Positions 21,044 to 30,684 of a stretch of 64,000 nt of DNA are shown one piece after another. Every line of letters starts with the position of its first letter. Position 1 is the stretch's first letter. The notes under the pieces are model-generated. The model searched no databases. It had not been told where the DNA came from and worked only from the letters and a program-made list of their open reading frames with translations. The position numbers and the translations under genes are program-made. The DNA comes from JAWKTV01 sp041398905 (GTDB taxonomy: Bacteria > Planctomycetota > Planctomycetia > Planctomycetales > Planctomycetaceae), in NCBI GenBank assembly GCA_041398905.1, contig JAWKTV010000004.1, forward strand, positions 1-64,000, written 5' to 3'.

Positions 21044-22294
21044 ATGTCGCCGCAGCAGGAACGGACGGGCACCGGCTGGGCCCAGGGGTTGGACGCCGTC
21101 GTCAGTGAGGTCGAGTCGCGGCTGATCGAGATTCGTCGTCATCTCCACGCCCACCCGGAACCATCCCGCGAGGAGATCCAGACGTCACGGTTCCTGTTCA
21201 CCGAACTGCAGCAGGCTGGGCTGCGAACTCGATTGGGGCGCGATGGTCTGGGCGTGTTCGCCGATGTCGACGTTGGCGCTCCCTCCGCTTCGGCGAAACG
21301 AATCGCCATCCGGGCGGACATCGACGCCTTGCGGATCCAGGACGCGAAGAGCGTCTCCTACGCATCGCGGAACCAGGGCCTGTGTCACGCTTGCGGTCAC
21401 GATGCGCATTCCACGATGGTGTTGGGGATCGCGCTGACAGCGCAGCGGATGAGCTGGGGGACCGACAACGGGGCGGTCAGGGGCGCGAAGCTGCGGTTCA
21501 TCTTTCAGCCCGCCGAGGAATCGGCCGAGGGGGGAATGTGGATGATGGAGCAGGGAGCAGTCGACAATTGCGCCGCGATCCTGGGCTGTCATGTCGACCC
21601 CGAAAGGTCGTTTGGAACCGTCGGACTTCGCTACGGCGTGCTGACGGCGAACTGTGACGAGGTCGAGATCATCGTCGAAGGCAAGGGGGGGCATTCCGCG
21701 CGGCCCCATCAGACGCAGGACCCGATTGCGGCGGCCGCGCACGTGGTCACGGCCCTGTATCAGTTCCTGCCGCGCAGCGTCGACGCACGTACACCTTCCG
21801 TGTTCAGTATCGGGCGCATCGCCGGCGGGACGCTGCCCAACGTCATCCCTAACCGGGTGGAGATTCTCGGCTCGCTGCGGACGCTGGACCCGCTACAACG
21901 GCAGACACTCAAGGACCGCATCGAATCGATCGTGCATGGTGTGCGCGAATGCAGCGGCGCGGCCCTGCACCTTCGGTTCTTCGAGTCCATCGACAGCGTG
22001 GTCAACGACGCCAGCATCACCGGGCAATTGGAACAGGCATCCCGTGATGTGCTGGGGCCGGATGGCGTCACCATCATCCATCAGCCAAGCATGGGAGGAG
22101 AGGACTTCTCCGCCTACCTGACGAAGGTGCCCGGAGCGATGTTGCGGTTGGGCGTCGCGCCGCCCGGATTCTCCGCACCGTTCCTGCATGCCAATGATTT
22201 TGATATCGACGAGCGGGCACTCGCGGTGGGTGTTCGCATTTTGCTTCGCGCCGCCATCCGGTTGTCGAACGGACTGCCGGCTTCGGCCGGCTGA
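21044..22294 (+). CDS. M20-family amidohydrolase (aminoacylase/IAA-amino-acid hydrolase-like)
   Basis: A 416-residue metal-dependent amidohydrolase. Typical motifs occur in order: RRHLHAHPEPSREE (substrate region), IAIRADIDALRIQD, HACGHDAHSTMVLG (metal-binding Cys/His), FQPAEESAEGG, and GGEDFSAYL near the C-terminus (last metal ligand region). These enzymes remove acyl groups from N-acyl amino acids or similar amides. ATG 21044 lies a short distance after GGGAAGGG and gives normal family length, so I prefer it over an upstream in-frame ATG at 20939. Confidence 0.94.
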   Translation: MSPQQERTGTGWAQGLDAVVSEVESRLIEIRRHLHAHPEPSREEIQTSRFLFTELQQAGLRTRLGRDGLGVFADVDVGAPSASAKRIAIRADIDALRIQDAKSVSYASRNQGLCHACGHDAHSTMVLGIALTAQRMSWGTDNGAVRGAKLRFIFQPAEESAEGGMWMMEQGAVDNCAAILGCHVDPERSFGTVGLRYGVLTANCDEVEIIVEGKGGHSARPHQTQDPIAAAAHVVTALYQFLPRSVDARTPSVFSIGRIAGGTLPNVIPNRVEILGSLRTLDPLQRQTLKDRIESIVHGVRECSGAALHLRFFESIDSVVNDASITGQLEQASRDVLGPDGVTIIHQPSMGGEDFSAYLTKVPGAMLRLGVAPPGFSAPFLHANDFDIDERALAVGVRILLRAAIRLSNGLPASAG

Positions 22295-22317
22295 CGGGCT
22301 TCGCCCGGTCATTTTGC
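22275..22317 (+). terminator. Two consecutive UUCG-loop hairpins
   Basis: CCGGC-TTCG-GCCGG overlaps the last codons of the amidohydrolase gene, and CGGGC-TTC-GCCCG follows a few bases later, then CATTTTG. UUCG-type loops make very stable RNA hairpins; the second with its short T run could terminate transcription. Confidence 0.5.
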
Positions 22318-22530
22318 GGAGCGCCGCGGACCGGTAAGGCAGCTTCGCGGTGGCCGTTGCGGGCCGGGTGCTACGTGGGGTGGAGACGCCCAATCGCTGC
22401 AGTCTGATGGACCGCTGACTTTGATTCGGTGGCCGAGTCGGCGAAACTCTCGACCTCTTGAATCGCGCGCCACGGCCGCGAGTCGTGACGCTCCCGGGAT
22501 CGGCACGCTCGCCCAACGATCGGAGATTCG

Positions 22531-24093
22531 ATGCTCGCCCTCCATCCTCTCGACGCAGCCGCGCTGAGCCTGTACCTGCTCGCCATGCTCGGGCTCGGCC
22601 TCTGGTTCTCACGCCAGAATACCACGACGGAGGAGTACTTCGTGGGGAGCCGGTCGTTTCCCGGATGGGCGATCGGGCTCTCCATGCTCGGCACCTCGAT
22701 CAGTTCGATCACCTTTCTCGCGTTTCCAGGCAAGGCATACGCTGGCGACTGGCGACAGCTTGTCTCCAACCTGATGCTCCCGTTCGTCGCCATCCTCGCG
22801 ATCACCCTGTTCATCCCCCTCTTTCGGCGAGGACGATTGACGTCCGCGTTCGAGTATCTCGGCCTCCGCTTCGGATCGTGGGCGCGGATTTACGGGACCC
22901 TCAGTTTCGTGCTGCTGCAGACGATCCGGCTCGCGACCGTCCTCTATCTCGTTTCCCTCCCGGTGCAGATCCTCTCCGGAATGCCGCCCGAGAGCCGTTG
23001 CTGGATCGTTGTCGCCGTTGGTTTGTTCATCGGGGTCTACACCGTTTTCGGCGGCATCAACGCGGTGATCTGGACCGATGTCGTGCAATCGCTGGTGTTG
23101 TGGGGGGGCGGGCTCGTCTGCTTCCTGCTGATCCTTTCACAGCTTCCCGGCGGAGGCGCGCAGTTGATCGAAATCGCGAACGATCACGACAAGTTTTCGC
23201 TCGGCGAGTTCGACTTTGATGTCGCCCGGGAGACATTCTGGACCGCGGCGATGCTCGGCATCTTCAATTGGCTGGCGTACCTCACATCTGACCAGAACGT
23301 CGTGCAACGTTACGTCGCATCGAAGTCGCTGAGGGAGGCCCGGAAGGCGACGCTCATCTACGCCGTCGCCGCCGTCCCCACCTGGGCGTTCTTCTTCCTG
23401 GTCGGGACCAGCGTTTATGTCTTCTATCAGGTCCATGCGGAGGCGGCGGCGGAAGTCGCGAACCTCGAGTCCGATGCCGTCTTCCCGCACTTCATCCTCA
23501 CGCAACTTCCGCCCGGGGTCTCCGGGCTAGTGATCGCTGGCGTGCTCGCCGCCGCGATGTCCAGCCTCGACTCCTCGATCAACTCGATCGCCACGATTCT
23601 GACGGTCGACCTGTTCAAGCCGTTCCTGCTCAAGGGACGCGACGACAGAGTCTACCTGCGGCTCGCCCAGACGATCGCGGTTCTCGCCGGCGTGGTGATG
23701 ATTGGAGGAGCGCTCGCCATCAACGCCTATGGAGATGGGGCGATCAACGACTTCAACTGGCTTGTGACCTCGCTGTTTGGTGGGTGCCTGATCGGGTTGT
23801 TTCTCGTCGGGTTCTTCACGAACCGGGTTGGTTCGCGGGCGGCGGGACCGGCGCTCGTCATTGCGGTCGCGATCAACGTCTACTTTGCCGCGGCGGTGGC
23901 CGATGTGCTGCCCGAGTCGCTGCGGCCGTTGGTCCCGATCCACGGCTTCTGGGTCGGCAGTATCGTCAATGCCTGCTTCGTCGTGCTCGCGTATGGACTC
24001 AGTTGGATCACGTCACGCCCGACTCCGCAGCAGTTGGAGGGACGCACGATCTGGACCGAAGCGAGCCTCCGCGACGATGCCGATGCGGCATAG
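22531..24093 (+). CDS. Sodium:solute symporter (SSS family)
   Basis: A 520-residue membrane protein with about 13 hydrophobic helices. Family hallmarks are TTEEYFVGSRSFPGWAIGLSMLGTSISS near the N-terminus, FGGINAVIWTDVVQSLVL in the middle and GVLAAAMSSLDSSINSIATI, the conserved SSS sodium-site region. It imports a small organic solute with Na+ at the cytoplasmic membrane; sugars, organic acids and amino acids are all possible. GGAG precedes ATG 22531 by five bases. It lies between catabolic-type enzymes, which suggests uptake of a substrate handled by neighbours, by context only. Confidence 0.95.
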   Translation: MLALHPLDAAALSLYLLAMLGLGLWFSRQNTTTEEYFVGSRSFPGWAIGLSMLGTSISSITFLAFPGKAYAGDWRQLVSNLMLPFVAILAITLFIPLFRRGRLTSAFEYLGLRFGSWARIYGTLSFVLLQTIRLATVLYLVSLPVQILSGMPPESRCWIVVAVGLFIGVYTVFGGINAVIWTDVVQSLVLWGGGLVCFLLILSQLPGGGAQLIEIANDHDKFSLGEFDFDVARETFWTAAMLGIFNWLAYLTSDQNVVQRYVASKSLREARKATLIYAVAAVPTWAFFFLVGTSVYVFYQVHAEAAAEVANLESDAVFPHFILTQLPPGVSGLVIAGVLAAAMSSLDSSINSIATILTVDLFKPFLLKGRDDRVYLRLAQTIAVLAGVVMIGGALAINAYGDGAINDFNWLVTSLFGGCLIGLFLVGFFTNRVGSRAAGPALVIAVAINVYFAAAVADVLPESLRPLVPIHGFWVGSIVNACFVVLAYGLSWITSRPTPQQLEGRTIWTEASLRDDADAA

Positions 24094-24408
24094 AAGTCCA
24101 GCTCAATGACGAGCGGGCAACGAAACTCCTTGGCCGCCCGCGAGTCGACCGCGCCACTGGCGAGCCGCCCCCAAGGACTTCGCGATGAGAAAGTGTGTGT
24201 GAGCGAGTCAGTGACTGCGATGGCAGGTCGGTGATTCCACCAGGGCTGTCTAGCTATGAATTGCTCCCGCACCTTTGCACCTGGCTACATCCCCTGCTAA
24301 CATCCACCCGCGTTGATTGATGTCTCGCCTGATTCACACCCGCCGTCCGACAGCGCTTGTCGGGGCGGCGAGTTTCACCTGCCTGAATGCGTAACACTGG
24401 AGCACTTC
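24094..24408. other. Intergenic, no gene seen
   Basis: 315 bases between the symporter and the oxidoreductase; no convincing frame or hairpin. Likely promoter region of the oxidoreductase gene. Confidence 0.45.
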
Positions 24409-25810
24409 ATGAGCCGACCGAATCAGTCACGTCGTCACTTCCTCAAGTCCGCGTCGGCAGTCGCGGCGGCCACGGCCTCTACGCCGTTCTGGTTCAGCAC
24501 CGCGCGCTCGTTCGCGGATGACGCTGCGGCCGCCGGACCGAACGCTCGACTGCGTCTGGGCTGCATTGGTACCGGCGACCGCTGGAAGGCGGTTGGCCCC
24601 GCCGCGATGGGCTTCGCCGACTGCCTCGCGGTGTGTGACGTCGACTCCAATCATGCCGCCGAAGGCAAGCAGATTGCCACCGATCGCAACAGCAAGCGGG
24701 GTGAACGTCGATGTCGACGTGTATGAGGACTACCAGAAGATTCTGGAGCGGGACGATATCGACGTCGTGACGATCGTCACCCCCGATCACTGGCACAGCA
24801 AGATCGCCATTGAGGCGATGCGGGCCGGCAAGGATGTCTACTGCGAAAAGCCGCTGACGCTCACGATCAATGAAGGCAAGCAGATCGTCAAGGTATTGAA
24901 GGAGACCGGCCGCGTCTTCCAGGTCGGGACGCAGCAGCGGACCGAGATGGGCCGCCGCTTCCTCGGTGCCATCGCCCTCCTTCGCTCCGGCCGGATCGGC
25001 GACGTCCGCAAGGTCGTTTGCGACATCGGCGGTGCGCCCACCTGCGGATCGATCCCCCTCGCCGAAGTGCCCAAAGGGCTCAACTGGGAGAAGTGGCAGG
25101 GTCAGGCCCCGCTGCGGGACTTCCGCTTCAAGGAAGGTGGCCGCTGGGGCAACAGCCGTTGCCACTACGAGTTCCGCTGGTGGTACGAGTACTCGGGCGG
25201 CAAGATGACCGACTGGGGTGCCCACCACGTCGACATCGCCTCGTGGGCGCTCGGCATGGGTGACTCCGGCCCGTCCACGGTCGAAGGTCTGATGGTGGAG
25301 CATCCCGTTCCCTTCGAGAACGGCATGCCGATGGAGGACGATCGCTACAACACGGCGAGCAAGTTCGACATCCAGGTGATGTACCCCAACGGTGTCGAGA
25401 TGCACATCGTCAGCAACTCTCCGCAGGGGAACGGAATCTTGTTCGAAGGGACCAAGGGTTCGTTCCACGTCAGCCGCGGCGACCTCAAGGATGTCGAAGG
25501 TGACGCCGTCGCGTCGCTCAAGGACGCTCCGCTGCCGGAAGGTGCCATCGCCGAGGTGTATGGCAAGCAGGTTCCGGGCAGTCACATGGAGAACTTCATC
25601 AACTGCATTGGCGATCGCAGCCTGCCGGTCTCGGATGTCTACTCGCATCATCGCGCGATGACGACCTGCCACCTTGCCAACATCTCCATTCGACTTGGCC
25701 GCAAGCTGCAGTGGGATCCGTCGACCGAACAGATCGTTGGTGACGATGCCGCCAACCAGTGGCTCGGTCGCGAGCAGCGGAAGGGCTACGAGATCGACGT
25801 CGCCATCTAG
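24409..25810 (+). CDS. Tat-exported Gfo/Idh/MocA oxidoreductase (one frame break)
   Basis: NAD(P)-dependent sugar-type oxidoreductase. The N-terminus has a twin-arginine signal (SRRHFLKSASAVAAAT), so it is exported folded. The Rossmann start (LRLGCIGTGDRWKAVG) is followed by a break near 24705; the downstream frame continues with VDVYEDYQKIL, the EKPLTL motif characteristic of the family (VYCEKPL), and GGKMTDWGAHHVDIASWAL, carrying the active-site His region. The 1402-base span is one base away from a multiple of three, consistent with one indel. At about 467 residues it has the usual length of the planctomycete exported subfamily. The substrate cannot be inferred; the neighbouring symporter and propeller protein suggest carbohydrate use. 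Confidence 0.93.
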
Positions 25811-25880
25811 TGATCCGGCCCGCCGTCGCCGACCACTTGCTGTGCGTCGGCGACTTGGTGCCGCTCGATGAATTGACCCG

Positions 25881-25912
25881 GCGACCCGGTCGCTCGCATG
25901 CGTCCGGGTCGC
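25881..25912 (+). terminator. Hairpin related to that at 16761
   Basis: GCGACCCGGTCGCT followed by a right arm TGCGTCCGGGTCGC: nine outer pairs are perfect and the inner part has mismatches. It lies about 70 bases after the oxidoreductase stop. The left arm is identical to the hairpin at 16761-16774. Confidence 0.6.
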
Positions 25913-26022
25913 TTGTCGTTTGACGCACATCATCCTCGTGCACCTTTCGCGCCACACCCTCATCCACCGCGTTGCCTGGCTGCGCGGCTTGCCTCCTCGC
26001 ACGACGAGAATCGCTACCAACT

Positions 26023-27498
26023 ATGCCCCGCCTCCCGCTCGCTACGCTGCTGCTCGTCCTGCTCGGCACCTTGCTTCCGGCTGACGACCAGCGTCTGCCA
26101 ACCGAGGACGACTATTATCCCATCACCCGTTTCACCGCGCCGGAAGGTGAGGTGATCGAGGCATCGGCGTTTCAACTCATGCCCGATGGCAAGGTGGCGG
26201 TTGCCTCGCGGCGTGGCGAAGTCTGGATGATCGAGGACGCGTTCGGTAAGGAAGTTGGTCCAACCCAGTTCAAACGTTTTGCGCATGGGCTGCATGAGGT
26301 GCTGAGCCTCGCGGAGAAAGAGGGCTGGCTGTACATCACGCAGCGGTGCGACCTGTCGAGGATCCGCGACAACGATGGCGACGGCGTGGCGGACGAGTTC
26401 GACGTCGTCGCTGATGGATGGGAGATCAGCGGCGACTATCACGAGTACGCCTTCGGCTCCAAGTTTGATGACGAAGGAAACATCTGGATCACACTCTGCC
26501 TCACCGGTTCGTTCAGCAGTCAGGTTCCCTACCGGGGCTGGTGCGTCCGTGTCACTCCGGAGGGCAAAACGATTCCCACAACCAGCGGGATTCGTTCGCC
26601 CGGCGGCATGGGAGCGAACCTCGCCGGCGACATCTTCTACACGGACAATCAGGGCCCCTGGAACGGCACGTGTGAACTCAAGCACCTCATCCCCGGCAAG
26701 TTCGCCGGACATCCGGGCGGCTGGCAGTGGTACAACCTGTGTGAAGACGTGATGGGCAAGCGTCCACAAGAACCCGAGTCCGGCAGCCGATTCATCACCG
26801 AAGCCAAGAAGATTCCCGAGTACGAGCCACCATCGATTCTGTTTCCTTACAAGAAGATGGGACAGTCCGCCAGCGGAATTGCCTGTGATCACACCGAAGG
26901 TAAGTTCGGCCCGTTCGCCGGCCAGCTCTTTGTTGGCGATCAAACCTTCAGCACCGTCATGCGGGTCTACCTGGAACAGGTTCAGGGACATTACCAGGGA
27001 GCCTGCTTCCCGTTTCGCGAAGGTTTCGGCTCCGGGACACTGGGCGTCGAAATGACACCGTCGGGTGCGATGTTCGTGGGCGGCACCAACCGTGGTTGGG
27101 GCTCGCGCGGTAACCAGGCGTTCGCCATCGAACGCCTCGACTGGACCGGCAAGGTTCCGTTCGAGATTCACGAGATGCGCGTGCGGAATGACGGTTTTGA
27201 ACTTGTCTTCACGCACCCTGTCGACCACAAGACGGCTGCCGATGTTGCATCGTATACGATGCAAACATACACCTATATCTATCAATCCAGTTATGGAAGT
27301 CCGGAGGTCGATCACACCACGCCGACCATCGAACAAGCCACGGTTTCCGATGACGGATTGCGTGTGAATCTGAAGATCAACGGGTTACAGGAAGGGCACG
27401 TCCACGAGTTGCATTCCAAGGGGGTCCGGTCCCAGGACGGGTTGCCACTGCTGCATCCGGAAGCGTACTACACGCTCAACTACTTTCCCGCTCCGTAG
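26023..27498 (+). CDS. Secreted beta-propeller protein with C-terminal module shared with the giant cytochrome
   Basis: A 491-residue exported protein (signal LPLATLLLVLLGTLLPAD) starting at ATG 26023; upstream in-frame codons do not look native. The body resembles the glucose/sorbosone dehydrogenase-like propellers of planctomycetes (GKVAVASRRGEVWMIED, CDLSRIRDNDGDGVADEFD, GIRSPGGMGAN, FAGQLFVGDQTFSTVMRV). The last 110 residues align by eye with the end of the giant cytochrome protein at 12448 (both have a region beginning with I-x-E-L/M-R, a Pro-Val-Asp element and a terminal G/A-YYT-x-N). No haem motif is present. Likely a periplasmic or surface carbohydrate-related protein; activity unknown. 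Confidence 0.88.
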   Translation: MPRLPLATLLLVLLGTLLPADDQRLPTEDDYYPITRFTAPEGEVIEASAFQLMPDGKVAVASRRGEVWMIEDAFGKEVGPTQFKRFAHGLHEVLSLAEKEGWLYITQRCDLSRIRDNDGDGVADEFDVVADGWEISGDYHEYAFGSKFDDEGNIWITLCLTGSFSSQVPYRGWCVRVTPEGKTIPTTSGIRSPGGMGANLAGDIFYTDNQGPWNGTCELKHLIPGKFAGHPGGWQWYNLCEDVMGKRPQEPESGSRFITEAKKIPEYEPPSILFPYKKMGQSASGIACDHTEGKFGPFAGQLFVGDQTFSTVMRVYLEQVQGHYQGACFPFREGFGSGTLGVEMTPSGAMFVGGTNRGWGSRGNQAFAIERLDWTGKVPFEIHEMRVRNDGFELVFTHPVDHKTAADVASYTMQTYTYIYQSSYGSPEVDHTTPTIEQATVSDDGLRVNLKINGLQEGHVHELHSKGVRSQDGLPLLHPEAYYTLNYFPAP

Positions 27499-28066
27499 GG
27501 GTGGCTCGGATTGGTGTCGTCGCTGGCGCGGGGAGTGCTCTTGATGGGCGCTGCCGAGCCCGGCTCGCTGCGGAACCGCCTGCTTGACTCTCAGCGGCGG
27601 GAATCCCGGATGGCGCCCAGTGCCGCCCTCGGCTGTCGCCACGCATCACCGATGGCTGATGTTGTGTGCCGATTGGCGGCTTTCCGACGTCTGTCCTGCG
27701 CCGCCGAACGATCGGCTTCTCCATCGGCACTACGACAACTTGTGTCAATTCGCCGCAGTTCTCCGGGCGGAGATCGCCTTCCAGGCAGCGGTCATGAGCG
27801 CAATCGAATGGCTGCAATGCATAGTTACACAATATGCGACGTTTCAAGCGATGATCGTTCTTACCCGCCTCGAACTATGGCAATCCCCGCCTGGTCGACA
27901 TAAGCAATTGTAAGTGCCAGATTAGGCTCCGAATCGCGAGAAACAATAATCTGATCGCGGTTGCAGTCTGGCGGCGGGGTGCTAGTCTAGTCTGGGTGAG
28001 ATGATAACACCCTCAGGGCAGTAGTGGTGTTGAAACAACTTCAGCAAATGTATTGGGAAAGATTTC
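27499..28066. other. Intergenic, no gene seen
   Basis: 568 bases before the small basic protein gene. The part from about 27820 to 27960 is less GC-rich than the surroundings. Short open frames occur but none resembles a protein family. A promoter candidate is listed separately. Confidence 0.5.
27961..27988 (+). promoter_or_regulatory. Candidate promoter for the basic protein gene
   Basis: TTGCAG at 27961-27966 and TAGTCT at 27983-27988 with a 16-base spacer, about 80 bases before the start codon. By eye only. Confidence 0.3.
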
Positions 28067-28468
28067 ATGGCTAAGAAGCGAGCATCAAGCGACGGGTTCA
28101 ACATGGCGGGAGCGATCCGCGAAGCTCTCGAAAAACTCGGCGACGTTTCGCAGGCGGAGTGCCTGGAAGCGGTGCAGGCGGCGAATCCGGGCGTGGACAT
28201 CAACAAGCAGTCGTTCGGTGTCGCGTTCTCGAATCAGCGGCGCAAGTTGGGCATGAAGCCGCGTCGTGGCGGTCGCAAGTCGGTGAAGCGCCGCAAGCCG
28301 GGTGCCCGTCCGGTGGGACGTCCGGCCGGCACCACCTCACGCAGCACCGGCAGCGTGACGCTGAACATGGAAGCCCTGCAGGCGGCGCGAAAGTTCGTGG
28401 CCGAGGTCGGCGGCGTCGACGTGGCGATGGAAGCCGTCAAGCAACTGCTGACACTGCAGATTAGCTAG
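28067..28468 (+). CDS. Small basic protein, possible nucleic-acid-binding
   Basis: A 133-residue protein. Residues 10-65 look like a helical, winged-helix-type domain (AIREALEKLGDVSQAECLEAV, SFGVAFSNQRRKLGM). A strongly basic Arg/Lys/Gly/Pro linker follows (RRGGRKSVKRRKPGARPVGRP) and then a C-terminal helix (NMEALQAARKFVAEVGG). This order, globular domain plus basic tail, suggests DNA or RNA binding, for example a nucleoid-associated role, but I recognise no named family. It stands alone, with its own putative promoter and a very strong terminator, which suggests an independently and perhaps highly expressed gene. Confidence 0.82.
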   Translation: MAKKRASSDGFNMAGAIREALEKLGDVSQAECLEAVQAANPGVDINKQSFGVAFSNQRRKLGMKPRRGGRKSVKRRKPGARPVGRPAGTTSRSTGSVTLNMEALQAARKFVAEVGGVDVAMEAVKQLLTLQIS

Positions 28469-28491
28469 TCGCAGGCGAGCAGCGATCCAAT

Positions 28492-28540
28492 GAAGACAGC
28501 GGTTCAGCGATCATTCGCTGAATCGCTGTCTTCGCTTTTA
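28492..28540 (+). terminator. Strong 19-bp hairpin terminator
   Basis: GAAGACAGCGGTTCAGCGA, a four-base loop and the complementary arm (one G-U pair) at 28515-28533, followed by GCTTTTAG. Located 24 bases after the basic protein gene and before the convergent prkA. Confidence 0.88.
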
Positions 28541-28635
28541 GAGAGAGGGGATGCGAGTCCCGGAGGCTGCTCGCCAGCGCCGCGGTGATCGCGCGACATT
28601 GGGCTGAGCTTGCAGCGACCTCACTGCGGTTCCCA

Positions 28636-30684
28636 TTATCTCTTTGCATCATCTTTGACATCGCCGCGGGCGAAGATACTCGCGACGTACTGCAGCACGT
28701 CGGTGGCCGATTCTTCGTTATAGCCGTAGTTGCGAATCAGCCGACTCTTGACGATGTCGATCTTCTCCTGCGTGTCCTTGTCGACGACCTGTGAGACGAG
28801 AGAGGTCAGCTTGATCGAGTCTTTCTGGTCCTCGAACAGCTTCATCTCCAGGGCCTTTTGCAGCCGTTCGTTGGTCTTGTAGTTGAAGACCTTGCCATCG
28901 ATCGCCAGCGCTCCAATGTAGTTCATGATCTCGCGGCGGAAGTCGTCCTTGCGGCTGTCCGGGATGTCGATCTTCTCTTCGATCGACCGCATCAGCCGCT
29001 CGTCCGGTTCCTCATCTTGTCCGGTGAACTTGTTCTTGACCTTCTCCCGTTGAGTGTATGCTTTGACATTGTCGATGTAGTTGCCGCACAGCCGGGTCAG
29101 GGCGTCCTCATCGGCGGCGATGGCCCGTTGCACTTCGTTCTTGACGATGTCCGTGTACTCGTCCTTGACGACGGAGATCAATTGCCGCACCCGTTCACGG
29201 ACCTCCTCGTCCCCGATCAGGGAGTGATGCTTCAGGCCCTCTTCCAGTTCATTGAGGACCATGAACGGGTTGAGGCTGGTGGCGTCGGTGTTGACGACCA
29301 GCGCGTTGGAGATCTTGTCTTGAACGTAGCGTGGGGAGATGCCTTCGAGCCCTTCGTGCCGGGCCTCCTTGCGAAGCTGTTTGACGTTCTCGGCCGTGAA
29401 GCCCGGCAGCGTTTTGCCGTTGTACAGCTTGAGCTTCTGCATCAGCGTCAGGCCGTGGTGCTTCGGCTGTTCAAGCCTGGTGAGCACCGCCCACATGGCG
29501 GCGACCTCCAGCGTGTGTGGCGCGATGTGCTTGCCTCGAACGCGGGCCGGGTTGTAGTCCTTGTGATAGATCTTGATCTCTTCGTTGAGGACGGTGACGT
29601 AGGGAACGTCGATCTTGATCGTGCGATCCCTGAGGGCTTCCATAAACTCGTTCGACTGCAGCTTGCGGAACTCGGGTTCGTTGGTGTGGCCGATGATGAC
29701 GGTATCGATATCGGTCTGGGCGAACTTCTTCGGCTTGATCTTGTGTTCCTGGGAAGCCCCCAACAGGTCGTAAAGGAATGCGACATCGAGCTTCAGAACC
29801 TCGATGAACTCGATCAAGCCGCGATTGGCGACGTTGAACTCGCCATCAAAGTTGAAGGCGCGCGGGTCGCTTTCGGTGCCGTACTCAGCGATTTTGCGAT
29901 AGTTGATGTCGCCGGTGAGTTCGGTGGAATCCTGGTTTTTCTCGTCCTTGGGCTGGAAGGTGCCGATCCCGATGCGGTCCTGTTCGGACAGGAACAGCCG
30001 CTTGACGACGACGGTTTCGAGGACCTTGGCCCAGTCGCCGTCGAACTTCTGCAGGCGGTCGCGGAAATACCAGCGCGACAGTGGGCAGACGTCGCCTTGA
30101 ATCACGACTTCGTGCGCCCCTTCGGGCTGACCTTCGTTGAGGAAGTTGCAGACTTCCCCGCGATTGGCATCGGGGATGAGCTGGAGCGGTTCACCGTTCA
30201 TCGGGTCCCAGGTGACAGAGCCGTCGTCCTCCTTCCATCCGAAGGTGTACAGCGCACCCTCGGGCAGGCGGCTGTAGCGGACGAGTCCCTGCTTGAGCAG
30301 TCGGGCGATCGTCGACTTGGAACTGCCGACCGGACCATGCAGCAGCAGCACGCGGCGCTCGCTGCCGTAGCGCAGGGCGGCGGATTTGAAGACGTTGACG
30401 AGTTCCATCAGCGGCCGCGTGAGGCCGAAGATCGCATCTTCGCCGTTCTCGTGCGGATCGTCGAAGAACTTGTATCGGATCAGTCCCTTCGCGCCTTCAA
30501 TCTCGTAGGTTCCTTCGCGGACGATCATGTCGTAGAGCCGCTGGTACGCGGTTCTGGTCACCTGCGGCGTGGCCTTCACCAGATCGATGTACTCGGCGAA
30601 CGAGCCTTGCCAGTGTTCCTGCCGAAACTGCTCGGCGTTCTGACGGGCGGAGAAGGATTTCAGGAGTGTATGGCCGTTGCTCAC
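28636..30684 (-). CDS. prkA: PrkA-type serine protein kinase / AAA protein
   Basis: A 682-residue protein matching PrkA (YeaG). The N-terminal AAA+ region has a Walker A motif GPVGSSKS at about residues 117-124; the segment before it (YKFFDDPHENGEDAIFGL) is typical. The C-terminal half contains the kinase-like PrkA domain (LTRLCGNYIDNVKAYTQREK, DKVFNYKTN region). GTG 30684 follows AGGAG at seven bases. In other bacteria prkA usually precedes a DUF444 gene (yeaH) and spoVR, and acts in stress and nutrient-limitation signalling; neither partner is next to it here. Substrates are unknown in planctomycetes. Confidence 0.96.
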   Translation of the reverse strand: MSNGHTLLKSFSARQNAEQFRQEHWQGSFAEYIDLVKATPQVTRTAYQRLYDMIVREGTYEIEGAKGLIRYKFFDDPHENGEDAIFGLTRPLMELVNVFKSAALRYGSERRVLLLHGPVGSSKSTIARLLKQGLVRYSRLPEGALYTFGWKEDDGSVTWDPMNGEPLQLIPDANRGEVCNFLNEGQPEGAHEVVIQGDVCPLSRWYFRDRLQKFDGDWAKVLETVVVKRLFLSEQDRIGIGTFQPKDEKNQDSTELTGDINYRKIAEYGTESDPRAFNFDGEFNVANRGLIEFIEVLKLDVAFLYDLLGASQEHKIKPKKFAQTDIDTVIIGHTNEPEFRKLQSNEFMEALRDRTIKIDVPYVTVLNEEIKIYHKDYNPARVRGKHIAPHTLEVAAMWAVLTRLEQPKHHGLTLMQKLKLYNGKTLPGFTAENVKQLRKEARHEGLEGISPRYVQDKISNALVVNTDATSLNPFMVLNELEEGLKHHSLIGDEEVRERVRQLISVVKDEYTDIVKNEVQRAIAADEDALTRLCGNYIDNVKAYTQREKVKNKFTGQDEEPDERLMRSIEEKIDIPDSRKDDFRREIMNYIGALAIDGKVFNYKTNERLQKALEMKLFEDQKDSIKLTSLVSQVVDKDTQEKIDIVKSRLIRNYGYNEESATDVLQYVASIFARGDVKDDAKR

